Positions 15,541-22,561 of a stretch of 34,513 nt of DNA are shown here, piece by piece. Numbering within the stretch: position 1 is the first letter of the stretch; each line of letters starts with the position of its first letter. Made by a program: the position numbers and the translations under genes. The stretch comes from DATBRC01 sp036560485 (lineage in GTDB: Bacteria; Pseudomonadota; Gammaproteobacteria; Burkholderiales; Burkholderiaceae_D): NCBI GenBank assembly GCA_036560485.1, contig DATBRC010000068.1:1-34513 (forward strand), given 5' to 3'. Under the pieces are notes generated by a model that was given only the letters and a program-made list of their open reading frames with translations, searched no databases and was not told the DNA's origin.

Positions 15541-16236
15541 ATGTGGAAACGAATACTGTTCACCGTTTTATGCATCACTTCCCTTCAAGCACGAGCGGGG
15601 ACTGCCTTAACTGAAATTGAAAACAAATGGTTGAATGCCGGCTGGCCGGTCCTTGTCTACGCAAAAGGATTGAAACTGCCGATCGACATCATTGTTCAAC
15701 CGCAAGCCAAGCCGGGTGACGTTCCATTTGCGATGGGTTTTGAAGATGGCCGCTGCAAGCTGGTGTTGTCGATGCGCGGCAATCCCACTGCAGAATCGAC
15801 GTTGGCGGATATTCCGCCGGCCCAACTGAACGCAGTGGTCGAAGCGATGACCGCACATGAAGTAGGACATTGCTGGCGTTATGTACAAGGAAGCTGGCAT
15901 GCGCTGCCTGCCGGATTTGTTGAGGTGGCAGAGTCTGTCGTCAGCAAGAGTAAGGAACTTCTTCTGCAATGGCAGGAAATGCGCGCAACAAGGCGTGAAG
16001 AAGGTTTTGCGGATTTGGTTGGCCTGGCCTGGACCTTGGATCATCATCCAGAACAATATGAGCAGGTCCATGCATGGTTTGAAAAGATCCGCCGCAATCA
16101 GCCGATCGCAGGGAGTTACCACGATACGCGTGTCTGGATTGGTTTAGCCAAAGACAAATCAGCTTTTGAAGCGGCAGGCACGCCATTTGAACAGGCGCGC
16201 GCACTATGGCTGAAGGGGTTGCTCAGTGATGGGTAA
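15541..16236 (+). CDS. Exported HEVGH zinc-metallopeptidase-like protein, function unknown
   Basis: The 231-residue protein has a signal peptide (cleavage near ARA-G, residues 17-20) and the zinc motif HEVGH at residues 106-110. A downstream REEGFADLVGLAW (about 152-164) supplies a likely third ligand, E154, giving the gluzincin-like HExxH plus E/D pattern. It should act in the periplasm or outside the cell, but no substrate or named family is recognised. An AAGGAG ribosome site lies 8 bases before the ATG. It is alone on its strand and convergent with the FrnE-like gene 43 bases away. Confidence 0.75.
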   Translation: MWKRILFTVLCITSLQARAGTALTEIENKWLNAGWPVLVYAKGLKLPIDIIVQPQAKPGDVPFAMGFEDGRCKLVLSMRGNPTAESTLADIPPAQLNAVVEAMTAHEVGHCWRYVQGSWHALPAGFVEVAESVVSKSKELLLQWQEMRATRREEGFADLVGLAWTLDHHPEQYEQVHAWFEKIRRNQPIAGSYHDTRVWIGLAKDKSAFEAAGTPFEQARALWLKGLLSDG

Positions 16237-16279
16237 TACGCTAGTACAACGTAATGACGTGTCTAACGTTTACTTCGTC

Positions 16280-16918
16280 TTAAACCGGCTTGTCGATGAT
16301 CGCCTGCATATGTTCAACCAATAAAGGCATCTCCACATAACCTGACGTGACAAGATCCAGTTTGCCATCGCGTTCCAGTACCAGAGTAGGAAAACCATTG
16401 ATGCCCCACTTTTGGGTAAGCGCAAAATCATCATGCGTAGCCATGATGGTTTCTTCAGATGTCAGTACGGCTTCGAACGCAGCTGCATCGGTCGGCACGC
16501 CCATCTTCGTCAGCACCGATGCGCCGATTTCCGACAGGACATCGATACGCGTGACATCCATCCCCGATGCATAAAAGGCATGCTGAATGGCTTGGAACAT
16601 GGCAAGCGTTGAGGAGGGCGCCAGCTTGCGTGCGGTAACCACCGCCCGGCAAGCGGGTTCCGTGTTGTAGATGAAACCTTCGCGTGTCAGGGCATCGTCC
16701 ACGAATGGCAGGCCGGTTTTTTCTGCCACTTTGTGCCAATGAGACAGCAGGGTGGTTTTCAATTCTTCATCCATCTGCTGCGTGTTATAAGGGCGCAATC
16801 CGCCTACGACGACTTCCACCTGTAATTCCGGCAGCCCTTGCATCAATGCGGACAGTTCCGGGCCGAAGCCATAACACCACGAGCACATCGGATCTGCTAT
16901 GTAAATTAAGGTCGTCAT
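16280..16918 (-). CDS. DsbA-family (FrnE-like) thiol oxidoreductase
   Basis: The 212-residue protein begins with a beta strand and the redox motif CSWC (C12, C15) in DPMCSWCYGFGP, as in FrnE/2-hydroxychromene isomerase-like DsbA proteins. The thioredoxin cis-proline loop is WGINGFPTLVLERDG. The helical insertion between them is typical of the DsbA fold. There is no signal peptide, so it is probably cytoplasmic, unlike classical DsbA. It lies divergent from the bufferin cluster with about 330 bases between them; a shared role in cysteine handling is possible but unproven. Confidence 0.85.
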   Translation of the reverse strand: MTTLIYIADPMCSWCYGFGPELSALMQGLPELQVEVVVGGLRPYNTQQMDEELKTTLLSHWHKVAEKTGLPFVDDALTREGFIYNTEPACRAVVTARKLAPSSTLAMFQAIQHAFYASGMDVTRIDVLSEIGASVLTKMGVPTDAAAFEAVLTSEETIMATHDDFALTQKWGINGFPTLVLERDGKLDLVTSGYVEMPLLVEHMQAIIDKPV

Positions 16919-17246
16919 CGGCTCTATCTTTCACGACATGGGTTGAGAGGGCATACTAGCCCACAGTGTAAGGTAACTTGAAGACGTTGCACAATCGCCG
17001 CAAGGATTTGTCGCAAAATTTTGAAGAAATGCCTCTTTAATATAGAGTGACACCACACTTTTCCGGGTTGTTTACCGGATTTTTCCACGCTTGTCTGATT
17101 TTTGGGTGTTAAGTGTGGCCCGGTAAGGAATGGTAAAAATAAATTTTTTCAAAGTTGTTGTAAGTATTTTGATAGCCTTGTCGACTACTGTTCAGCCAAA
17201 GATGTCGGCTCAATGATTTTCAACCAAACTTAAAAGGAACTACACC
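16919..17246. other. Regulatory region between the FrnE-like gene and bufA, with interleaved inverted repeats
   Basis: Two inverted repeats interlock: CCACACTT (17053-17060) with AAGTGTGG (17111-17118), and TTACCGG (17072-17078) with CCGGTAA (17120-17126). In RNA this order is that of a pseudoknot; in DNA it could be paired operators. No open frame of note is present. A strong AAGGAA ribosome site precedes the bufA ATG. Confidence 0.5.
17159..17187 (+). promoter_or_regulatory. Possible ECF-sigma promoter for the bufferin operon
   Basis: TGTAAG at 17159-17164 and CGACTA at 17182-17187 are 17 bases apart, resembling ECF promoters (GTAA-type -35, CGxCTA-type -10). Bufferin operons are under ECF sigma control in some bacteria. 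No ECF sigma gene is in the window, and this assignment is by eye. Confidence 0.3.
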
Positions 17247-17531
17247 ATGAACAAACGTCAAGCCTTGCTCGCTACCGCTTTCGCAACTGTCTGCATCGCA
17301 GGTCTGGGAACTGCACACGCTGCTGATGCTGAAAAAGAAAAATGCTTTGGTGTGGCCAAAGCCGGTCAAAACGATTGTGCCAGCTCAAACGGTTCACACT
17401 CCTGCGCAGGCCAGTCGAAGCAGGACAATGATGCGCGCGATTGGAAGTTTGTCGCAAAAGGCACATGCGCAAAAATGGGCGGAAAAATGACCGCAATGGG
17501 CGAGAAAATGATGCCTTCGAAAGGCTATTGA
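17247..17531 (+). CDS. bufA: Bufferin-type precursor peptide BufA1 (DUF2282)
   Basis: The 94-residue protein has a signal peptide (cleavage likely after AHA, residue 25) and a mature part with four cysteines, C33, C44, C53 and C74, in the DUF2282 motifs EKCFGVAKAGQNDCA, HSCAG and FVAKGTC. In characterised bufferins, some cysteines of such precursors are oxidised to thiooxazole rings by an MNIO enzyme, and the exported product binds copper. Here the precursor is followed by genes for the expected MNIO, DUF2063 and DoxX proteins. Unusual is the Met-rich tail, with M77, M81, M84, M88 and M89, which could add soft-metal ligands. The ribosome site is AAGGAA. Which cysteines are modified cannot be seen from sequence. 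Confidence 0.92.
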   Translation: MNKRQALLATAFATVCIAGLGTAHAADAEKEKCFGVAKAGQNDCASSNGSHSCAGQSKQDNDARDWKFVAKGTCAKMGGKMTAMGEKMMPSKGY

Positions 17532-17573
17532 TTCGTAACGAAGCGCTTATCGAAGCACATAAACAGCGGAGCC

Positions 17574-18419
17574 ATGCAAAACTCTTTCTACGCCGATCAG
17601 CCATCTTTTCCCCGGCTTGGTTTTGGTGTCGGATTGCGGGCTCCGCACTACCGCGAATTTCTTCAACATCGGCCGGCGGTTGATTGGCTTGAAGTCCATA
17701 CCGAGAATTATCTGGATCAAGGCGGTTGGGACGCGCACGTGCTGGAACAATTACGTCAGGATTATCCGATCAGCTTGCATGGCGTCGGGCTGGGGATTGG
17801 TTCCGCACGTGGTTTTTCGGAGCAGCATTTGCAGCGAGTACGCGAAGTGGTGCAACGCGTTCAGCCTGCGTTAGTGTCTGAGCATCTCTGCTGGGGCGCG
17901 GTCGACGATCGCCACCTGAATGATTTATTGCCGATGCCTTTGACACAGGAAGCGTTGGAAATGGTGTGTCAACGTGTCGATCATATTCAAAATGTGCTGG
18001 GTCGTCAGATCCTGCTGGAAAATGTATCGACCTATTTGCGCTATCGCGATGATGCGATGAGCGAATCGGAATTTTTAAGCGCTGTCGCAACGCGTACAGG
18101 TTGCGGCGTGCTGCTGGATATCAACAACCTTTTCGTCAACCAGTGTAACCATCAAGAAGATGCATTGGCTGCGTTAGAAATGATTCCACGGCATGCGGTC
18201 GGTGAGATGCATCTGGCGGGGCATTTGGTGACGCCTGATGCTGTGATCGATCATCACGGCGACCGCGTTGCGGAATCGGTGTGGAGTTTGTATCAGACTG
18301 CAGTGCAGCGTTTTGGCGCAGTCTCGACATTGATTGAATGGGATACCGATATTCCTGCACTCGAAGTCTTGTTCAGCGAAGCAGGGCGAGCACGAAAAAT
18401 AGCTTCGCAAGTGCAATAG
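17574..18419 (+). CDS. bufB: MNIO-family peptide-modifying enzyme BufB (DUF692)
   Basis: The 281-residue TIM-barrel-like protein carries the DUF692/MNIO metal-site motifs in order: GVGLR (18-22), EVHTENY (40-46), SLHGVGLGIG with H69, SEHLCW with H104, LLENVSTYL with E149, LLDINNLFVN with D182, N184 and N185, EMHLAGH with H213 and H217, DHHGDRV (226-232), and IEWDTDIP with E255 and D257. MNIOs use two or three iron ions and oxygen to rework cysteine or other residues of RiPP precursors; the substrate here should be the adjacent BufA. The start at 17574 has a close GGAG site and no better in-frame alternative. It is 42 bases after bufA and 9 before bufC. Confidence 0.95.
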   Translation: MQNSFYADQPSFPRLGFGVGLRAPHYREFLQHRPAVDWLEVHTENYLDQGGWDAHVLEQLRQDYPISLHGVGLGIGSARGFSEQHLQRVREVVQRVQPALVSEHLCWGAVDDRHLNDLLPMPLTQEALEMVCQRVDHIQNVLGRQILLENVSTYLRYRDDAMSESEFLSAVATRTGCGVLLDINNLFVNQCNHQEDALAALEMIPRHAVGEMHLAGHLVTPDAVIDHHGDRVAESVWSLYQTAVQRFGAVSTLIEWDTDIPALEVLFSEAGRARKIASQVQ

Positions 18420-18428
18420 GAAACGAAC

Positions 18429-19220
18429 GTGACGCATTTGGCAGAAGCGCAAAAATTATTTTCCGACGCGTTGTTCGATGCAGCGGCTGAACCACAATCG
18501 CTGCCGCTTTTCAAAGGCGATGCACGATTGGCAGAGCAACGCTTTGCTCTTTATCGCGGCAATTTAAGCGCGACGTGGGATAAGACGCTATCGTCAGCGT
18601 ATCCGGTTTTGAAAGCTTTGGTCGGGGAAGAATTTTTTGGCGGGCTGGCACGTGCTTATGGAAAAGCTTATCCGTCGCAGCTAGGTGATCTTAATCAATT
18701 CGGTGCGCAGTTCGCAGAATTTTTGGCCGACTTTCCGCATGTCGCGGAGTATCCCTATTTTCCTGATATGGCGCGGTTGGAGTGGGCATTGCATCGTGCG
18801 CATTATGCGGACAATGCGTCCGCATTCAATCCTGCCGATATCGCGCAACTGACACCGGAGCAATTGGATCGAGTGCGTTTATTGTTGCATCCTGCTGTCG
18901 CTCTCATTCAATCCGAATGGGCAATTGTAGAGTTATGGAATGCCCATCTTCCCGGTGATGAACACCCATTCCCTGCCGACATGGAGCGCGGCAATCACGC
19001 TTTGATAGCCAGGCCGCAATGGAAGACTGAAGTGCTGCTTCTGCAACCAGGCGCTTATGCGGCGTTATACGCATTGCAGTGTGGGCAGACACTCGGCGCC
19101 GCACTCGATGCAGCATTGGAGATTGATGCCGAATTCGATTTTGGTTTGCATTTGCAACAGTGGTTACAGCATACGATATTTGTCGGAATCGAATTATCCG
19201 ATCAACCAGTTCAACAATAA
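18429..19220 (+). CDS. bufC: BufC, DUF2063 partner of the MNIO enzyme
   Basis: The 263-residue protein has the N-terminal DUF2063 domain with RFALYRGNLSATWDKTLSSAYPVLKALVGEEFF (about residues 37-70) and DMARLEWALHRAHYA. A less conserved C-terminal alpha/beta half follows, rich in Trp and Leu, comparable to RRE-like recognition domains. In bufferin systems BufC binds the precursor and presents it to BufB. It starts with GTG at 18429 behind an AGGA site, 9 bases after bufB. Residues 150-263 show no catalytic motif, in line with a recognition role. Confidence 0.9.
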   Translation: MTHLAEAQKLFSDALFDAAAEPQSLPLFKGDARLAEQRFALYRGNLSATWDKTLSSAYPVLKALVGEEFFGGLARAYGKAYPSQLGDLNQFGAQFAEFLADFPHVAEYPYFPDMARLEWALHRAHYADNASAFNPADIAQLTPEQLDRVRLLLHPAVALIQSEWAIVELWNAHLPGDEHPFPADMERGNHALIARPQWKTEVLLLQPGAYAALYALQCGQTLGAALDAALEIDAEFDFGLHLQQWLQHTIFVGIELSDQPVQQ

Positions 19221-19233
19221 AACATAAACAATC

Positions 19234-19701
19234 ATGGAAAAAATACTGCACGTTCACCAGATGTTCTCGCGCTTTGATACGCAACTGACAGAGTGGGGCG
19301 GCTCGATGATGAGCCTGGCAATTCGAGTCTATGTCGGCTTGCAGTTTTTTAAAGCAGGGTTGGTAAAAATCGGCGATTGGAGCGCGACGTTGTCGCTGTT
19401 TCGTGATGAGTACCACGTTCCGGTATTGCCGCCGGAATTGGCTGCGGCGATGGGCGCTAGCGGCGAGCTCGCTTTGCCTGTTTTGTTGTTTGCAGGTGTA
19501 TTGTCCAGACCTGCTGCGCTAGGATTATTTGCAGTCAATTTGATGGCGGTGATCTCATATCCGCAGCTTTTTACATTCGACTGTCCAGCTGCCATCAATG
19601 ATCATTTTTATTGGGGTTTCCTGCTGCTTGTGCTGGCTGCATTTGGACCTGGCAAGCTGTCATTGGATGCATGGTTATCGGGACAACGCAGTAAACGGTG
19701 A
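19234..19701 (+). CDS. bufD: BufD, DoxX-family inner-membrane protein
   Basis: The 155-residue protein has four predicted membrane spans and the DoxX-like segments RVYVGLQFFKAGLVKIGDW (about 31-50) and FYWGFLLLVLAAFGPGKLSLDAWL near the C-terminus. DoxX proteins are common last genes of DUF2282-DUF692-DUF2063 clusters. Their role there, possibly redox or electron supply for modification or export, is not settled. It starts 13 bases after bufC and ends 6 bases from the convergent YpfJ gene, so the operon stops here; no hairpin terminator is visible. Confidence 0.88.
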   Translation: MEKILHVHQMFSRFDTQLTEWGGSMMSLAIRVYVGLQFFKAGLVKIGDWSATLSLFRDEYHVPVLPPELAAAMGASGELALPVLLFAGVLSRPAALGLFAVNLMAVISYPQLFTFDCPAAINDHFYWGFLLLVLAAFGPGKLSLDAWLSGQRSKR

Positions 19702-19707
19702 ACTGTT

Positions 19708-20589
19708 TCATAGCGGATTGGCTTTGAAGGTATTGCATTGATCCATATCACCGTTATCAATCCCGCGCTTGAACCAGCGCACCCGCTGCGCTGATGTGCC
19801 ATGCGTGAACGAGTCCGGCACCACATAGCCGCGTGCCTGACGCTGTAACGCATCGTCGCCGATTGCAGTCGCTGCGCTGAGTGCGCCTTCGACATCGCCC
19901 GATTCGATAATGCCGCGCGACTGATTGGCGTGATAAGCCCATACACCGGCGAAGCAATCTGCCTGCAGTTCCAGGCGCACGGATAATGCATTCGATTGCG
20001 CTTCCGATGCACGTTCGCGCGCATGCTGCACCTTGCTTGAGATGCCCAACAGATTTTGCACGTGATGTCCGACTTCATGTGCGATCACATATGCCTGCGC
20101 AAATTCGCTCGATACATGAAAGCGTTGCTGCATCAATTGGTAAAAGCTCAGATCGATATACACACGTTGATCGACCGGGCAATAGAAAGGGCCTGTTGCA
20201 GTTTGTCCGGTGCCGCAACCAGTCTGCGTTCTGTTTGAAAAAATCACCAAAGTCGGTTTGACATAATTTGCGCCGCGTTGGCGAAACAGTTCGGTCCATG
20301 TATCTTCGGTATCGGCCAACACGGTTCGCACGAACTTTGTCATGTGATCGTTGGCAGGCGGATGTTGCGTCGACGTGTGATGGGTCGGCGCGACTTGACC
20401 TGAACCACCACTTAAAAGATTGAGAACGGTCAGGGGATTAATACCGAGAAAATACGATGCCGCCAATGCCGCGATGATAGAGCCGATGCCGATCGATCCA
20501 CCGCCGAAACTAAAACCGCCGCCACCGCCATCATCATCGCCACGACGGTCTTCGACGTTGTCACTCTCGCGATTGCCTTCCCATTTCAT
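19708..20589 (-). CDS. ypfJ: Putative neutral zinc metallopeptidase, YpfJ family
   Basis: The 293-residue protein has a charged N-terminus with a Gly-rich stretch (residues 17-36), one membrane span (about 34-50), and a zinc_peptidase domain with HEVGHH at 171-176 in AYVIAHEVGHHVQN. The downstream LELQADCFAGVWA (E207, D211) gives the third ligand. The segment FYCPVDQRVYIDLSFY is typical of the family. It is membrane anchored with the catalytic domain probably periplasmic; the substrate is unknown. The S4-protein gene lies 15 bases upstream on the same strand, so the two may be cotranscribed. Confidence 0.9.
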   Translation of the reverse strand: MKWEGNRESDNVEDRRGDDDGGGGGFSFGGGSIGIGSIIAALAASYFLGINPLTVLNLLSGGSGQVAPTHHTSTQHPPANDHMTKFVRTVLADTEDTWTELFRQRGANYVKPTLVIFSNRTQTGCGTGQTATGPFYCPVDQRVYIDLSFYQLMQQRFHVSSEFAQAYVIAHEVGHHVQNLLGISSKVQHARERASEAQSNALSVRLELQADCFAGVWAYHANQSRGIIESGDVEGALSAATAIGDDALQRQARGYVVPDSFTHGTSAQRVRWFKRGIDNGDMDQCNTFKANPL

Positions 20590-20604
20590 ATGGTTCTCTC
20601 CGAC

Positions 20605-20823
20605 TTAATCTTGATTGACATTGATTTTCAAATCGCCCAGCTGCACCACTTGCCCAGCACGGATTTTACAAGTTTTGCGCAGTTCGACTTTGCCGTCGAC
20701 TTTGACTTCGCCTGACGCGACCAGCATCTTTCCTGCGCCGCCACTGTCGCATACGCCGACCAATTTCAGCAGTTGGTTGAGTTCTACATATTCGCCGTTG
20801 AGGCTGAATTCGATTTGTTGCAT
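20605..20823 (-). CDS. Small S4-domain RNA-binding protein, YbcJ-like
   Basis: The 72-residue protein is one S4-like RNA-binding domain. It has EYVELNQLLKLVGVCDSGGAGKMLVASGEVKVDGKVE, the usual helix-turn-strand core, then RKTCKIRAGQVVQLGD, as in E. coli YbcJ (70 aa). It is predicted to bind structured RNA, possibly ribosomal; the exact role is unknown. It starts with an ATG at 20823 and lies just upstream of the YpfJ gene on the same strand. The upstream region contains three inverted repeats in a row. Confidence 0.88.
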   Translation of the reverse strand: MQQIEFSLNGEYVELNQLLKLVGVCDSGGAGKMLVASGEVKVDGKVELRKTCKIRAGQVVQLGDLKINVNQD

Positions 20824-20845
20824 GAGAGCCTGAAGTTAAACAATT

Positions 20846-20885
20846 ATTGAGCGTTACATGATAAATGACAGTCAGAACGCTCAAT
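20846..20885. repeat. Inverted repeat with 10-bp perfect arms
   Basis: ATTGAGCGTT at 20846-20855 pairs with AACGCTCAAT at 20876-20885 across a 20-base loop. It lies just upstream of the S4-protein gene, so it could form in its leader RNA or act as an operator. Confidence 0.7.
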
Positions 20886-20921
20886 CCCTCACCCCGCCCT
20901 CTCCCAGTGGTAGAGGGTGAG
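20886..20921. repeat. REP-like palindromic element
   Basis: The sequence starts CCCTCACCCC, continues with CCCTCTCCC, and ends AGAGGGTGAG, a pattern typical of dispersed extragenic palindromes in beta- and gammaproteobacteria. Only one copy is in the window, so its repeat nature rests on recognition of the motif. Confidence 0.55.
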
Positions 20922-20926
20922 AACTG

Positions 20927-20952
20927 ACTTAATTCGCTGTTACGAATTAAGT
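20927..20952. repeat. Perfect 10-bp inverted repeat, 6-base loop
   Basis: ACTTAATTCG at 20927-20936 and CGAATTAAGT at 20943-20952 are exact reverse complements. The tight loop allows a hairpin or a dimeric operator. It sits between the S4-protein gene and the YIP1 terminator. Confidence 0.7.
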
Positions 20953-21025
20953 AAAATTTAATAATGAGTCGCTCGATTATTTCATATTTCTTGAATTCGC
21001 TTTGATGGGAAGCGCACATGGCATA

Positions 21026-21052
21026 AAAAAACCGCCACGAATGGCGGTTTTT
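21026..21052 (-). terminator. Rho-independent terminator after the YIP1 gene
   Basis: AAAAACCGCCA and TGGCGGTTTTT flank a short loop, with A-run and T-run on the two sides, so the hairpin can work in both directions. It lies about 25 bases beyond the stop of the leftward YIP1-family gene. Confidence 0.88.
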
Positions 21053-21075
21053 CTTGAAAGATATTTCAACTTGCA

Positions 21076-21645
21076 TTAATTCATCAGCGGAACAATCACA
21101 AAAGTGCACAGTACCACCCAGACGAAAATCCCTACAGAGAAAGTTGCGTAGCTCAAAGCTTGCGCATCCATTTCGTCTTCAAGTTTAAGAATTGCAAAAA
21201 TGCCGTGATACAAAAGGCTGGCAGAAGCAACCAAGCCAAGAGCGGCAATCGTCATCGTGAACCATAGATTTGGTACGACTAAACCCAAGCTGGACAACCA
21301 CATCGGTATGGCGGTGATTGCTGCCAACAAAAATGTGTCCTTGAAATCTGCAGCGATATTCCGTGCCAGCGCCATCTGCTTGATGGCCCATGCCATCAGC
21401 GATACCGAAATCAATTCCGCAAACAAGAACAGTACAGCCACATCCTGCCATTGTGAGAACAGTGCGTCTGACATGTAAGCCGTCGGATGATCCATTCCTG
21501 CATACAGCAGCATTGCAGGGGGAAGTAGCGAGAATGGCATGATAATCAGCCAGAACGTCTTTGCGATGGACGGATGAATGGTTTGCACTTCATCCCACCC
21601 ATCATGGAAGGAGACAAGCATTTTGCTATAGGCGATTGGTTTCAT
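21076..21645 (-). CDS. YIP1-family integral membrane protein
   Basis: The 189-residue protein has five predicted membrane spans after an amphipathic N-terminus (WDEVQTIHPSIAKTFWLIIMPFSLLPPAMLLYAG). The overall pattern, with a conserved Pro in AITAIPMWLSSLG and LYHGIFAILKLEDEMDAQAL, fits the bacterial YIP1 family. Function is unknown. An AGGGAG ribosome site precedes the ATG at 21645. A TTG-started frame upstream (21642-21896) overlaps its start but lacks a ribosome site and is not called. Its own terminator follows. Confidence 0.8.
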   Translation of the reverse strand: MKPIAYSKMLVSFHDGWDEVQTIHPSIAKTFWLIIMPFSLLPPAMLLYAGMDHPTAYMSDALFSQWQDVAVLFLFAELISVSLMAWAIKQMALARNIAADFKDTFLLAAITAIPMWLSSLGLVVPNLWFTMTIAALGLVASASLLYHGIFAILKLEDEMDAQALSYATFSVGIFVWVVLCTFVIVPLMN

Positions 21646-21923
21646 GATTCTGCTCCCTGATTCTGCCTGGCACTGCTTTTACGGACCTTATCAATGTTGC
21701 GAGTTATAAGCCATAGTAAACAACGTTGCTCAATAACAATATATTCCACTGGGAAATAAAATGCCAATATTATTAAGAAATATTCGGAGTAATGTTGCTC
21801 AATTAGTGCTGGGAGATGATGAAAAGCGGGAAGAGAGGGGATATTTAATAAATTAATAACATTGATTGCATCTTGGAGAATTTGAACAAATGGCAAAGCG
21901 ATGGTTATTTGCCAATGTTGTGT

Positions 21924-22550
21924 TTATTCTTCCTCTCGGATTTTGATCTGGGGTAAAGCCCCACCTTGCTCAGAAAATATCACAGGGCAATTAATCACGA
22001 TATTCGTTTGCTTGATATTGACTTGCCCTTTATCTGCAGCTGCCAGCACCTCTTCCTCGGAACGCAATACATGCGGCTCATGATCGGGCAACCAGGTGAC
22101 GGTATACATTTGCCATAAAGGCGAATAATTTTTATTGGCGCTGTCAGCGCCGGTTGGTTCTGGTACCGAAGGCAGCACGCCGCCTTGTTTGAAGTTGGTG
22201 AATGAATAGATCCGTTCAACGGACGACCGTTGTCCTGGCGTATGCGGTAATGGAGGAATCGCATCGGCCAGTCTTGGCACAAAATTCACGCCCTTTTTTT
22301 TCGCGATTTCTTGATCGGATACATCGGTCGTGATGTATTGCACCACACGTCCTTCATACCAGCCTGAGACCACCGGGAAGGTAACCGTTACTAGCTTTTC
22401 TTTGGCGAGCGTGACTGCCGGATGAGGATCCGCATATTGCGCGAATGCAGATTGTGAGCAAGCGAACAGCGCAAACAAGACCGCTCCACTCACAAACAGA
22501 AATTTGTCATGATGGGTAATGTGCATAGTCGTGTTGGGCATATCAATCAT
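21924..22550 (-). CDS. Exported protein of unknown function
   Basis: The 208-residue protein has an N-terminal signal peptide (hydrophobic FLFVSGAVLFALFACSQSAFA, cleavage near residue 37). The mature domain contains VVSGWYEGRVVQYITTDVSDQEIAKKKGVNFVPRLADAIP and a later WQMYTVTW. I recognise this arrangement as widespread in exported hypothetical proteins but know no function. Three ATG codons (22550, 22541, 22526) could start it; none has a clear Shine-Dalgarno sequence. It follows sbcB by 11 bases on the same strand and is probably cotranscribed. Confidence 0.7.
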   Translation of the reverse strand: MIDMPNTTMHITHHDKFLFVSGAVLFALFACSQSAFAQYADPHPAVTLAKEKLVTVTFPVVSGWYEGRVVQYITTDVSDQEIAKKKGVNFVPRLADAIPPLPHTPGQRSSVERIYSFTNFKQGGVLPSVPEPTGADSANKNYSPLWQMYTVTWLPDHEPHVLRSEEEVLAAADKGQVNIKQTNIVINCPVIFSEQGGALPQIKIREEE

Positions 22551-22561
22551 CCAGTTGAAAA

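Noticed and set aside
21642..21896. 84-codon leftward frame overlapping the YIP1 start
   Set aside because: It starts with TTG without ribosome site, in AT-rich DNA, and the product looks random; the YIP1 gene has its own strong ribosome site.
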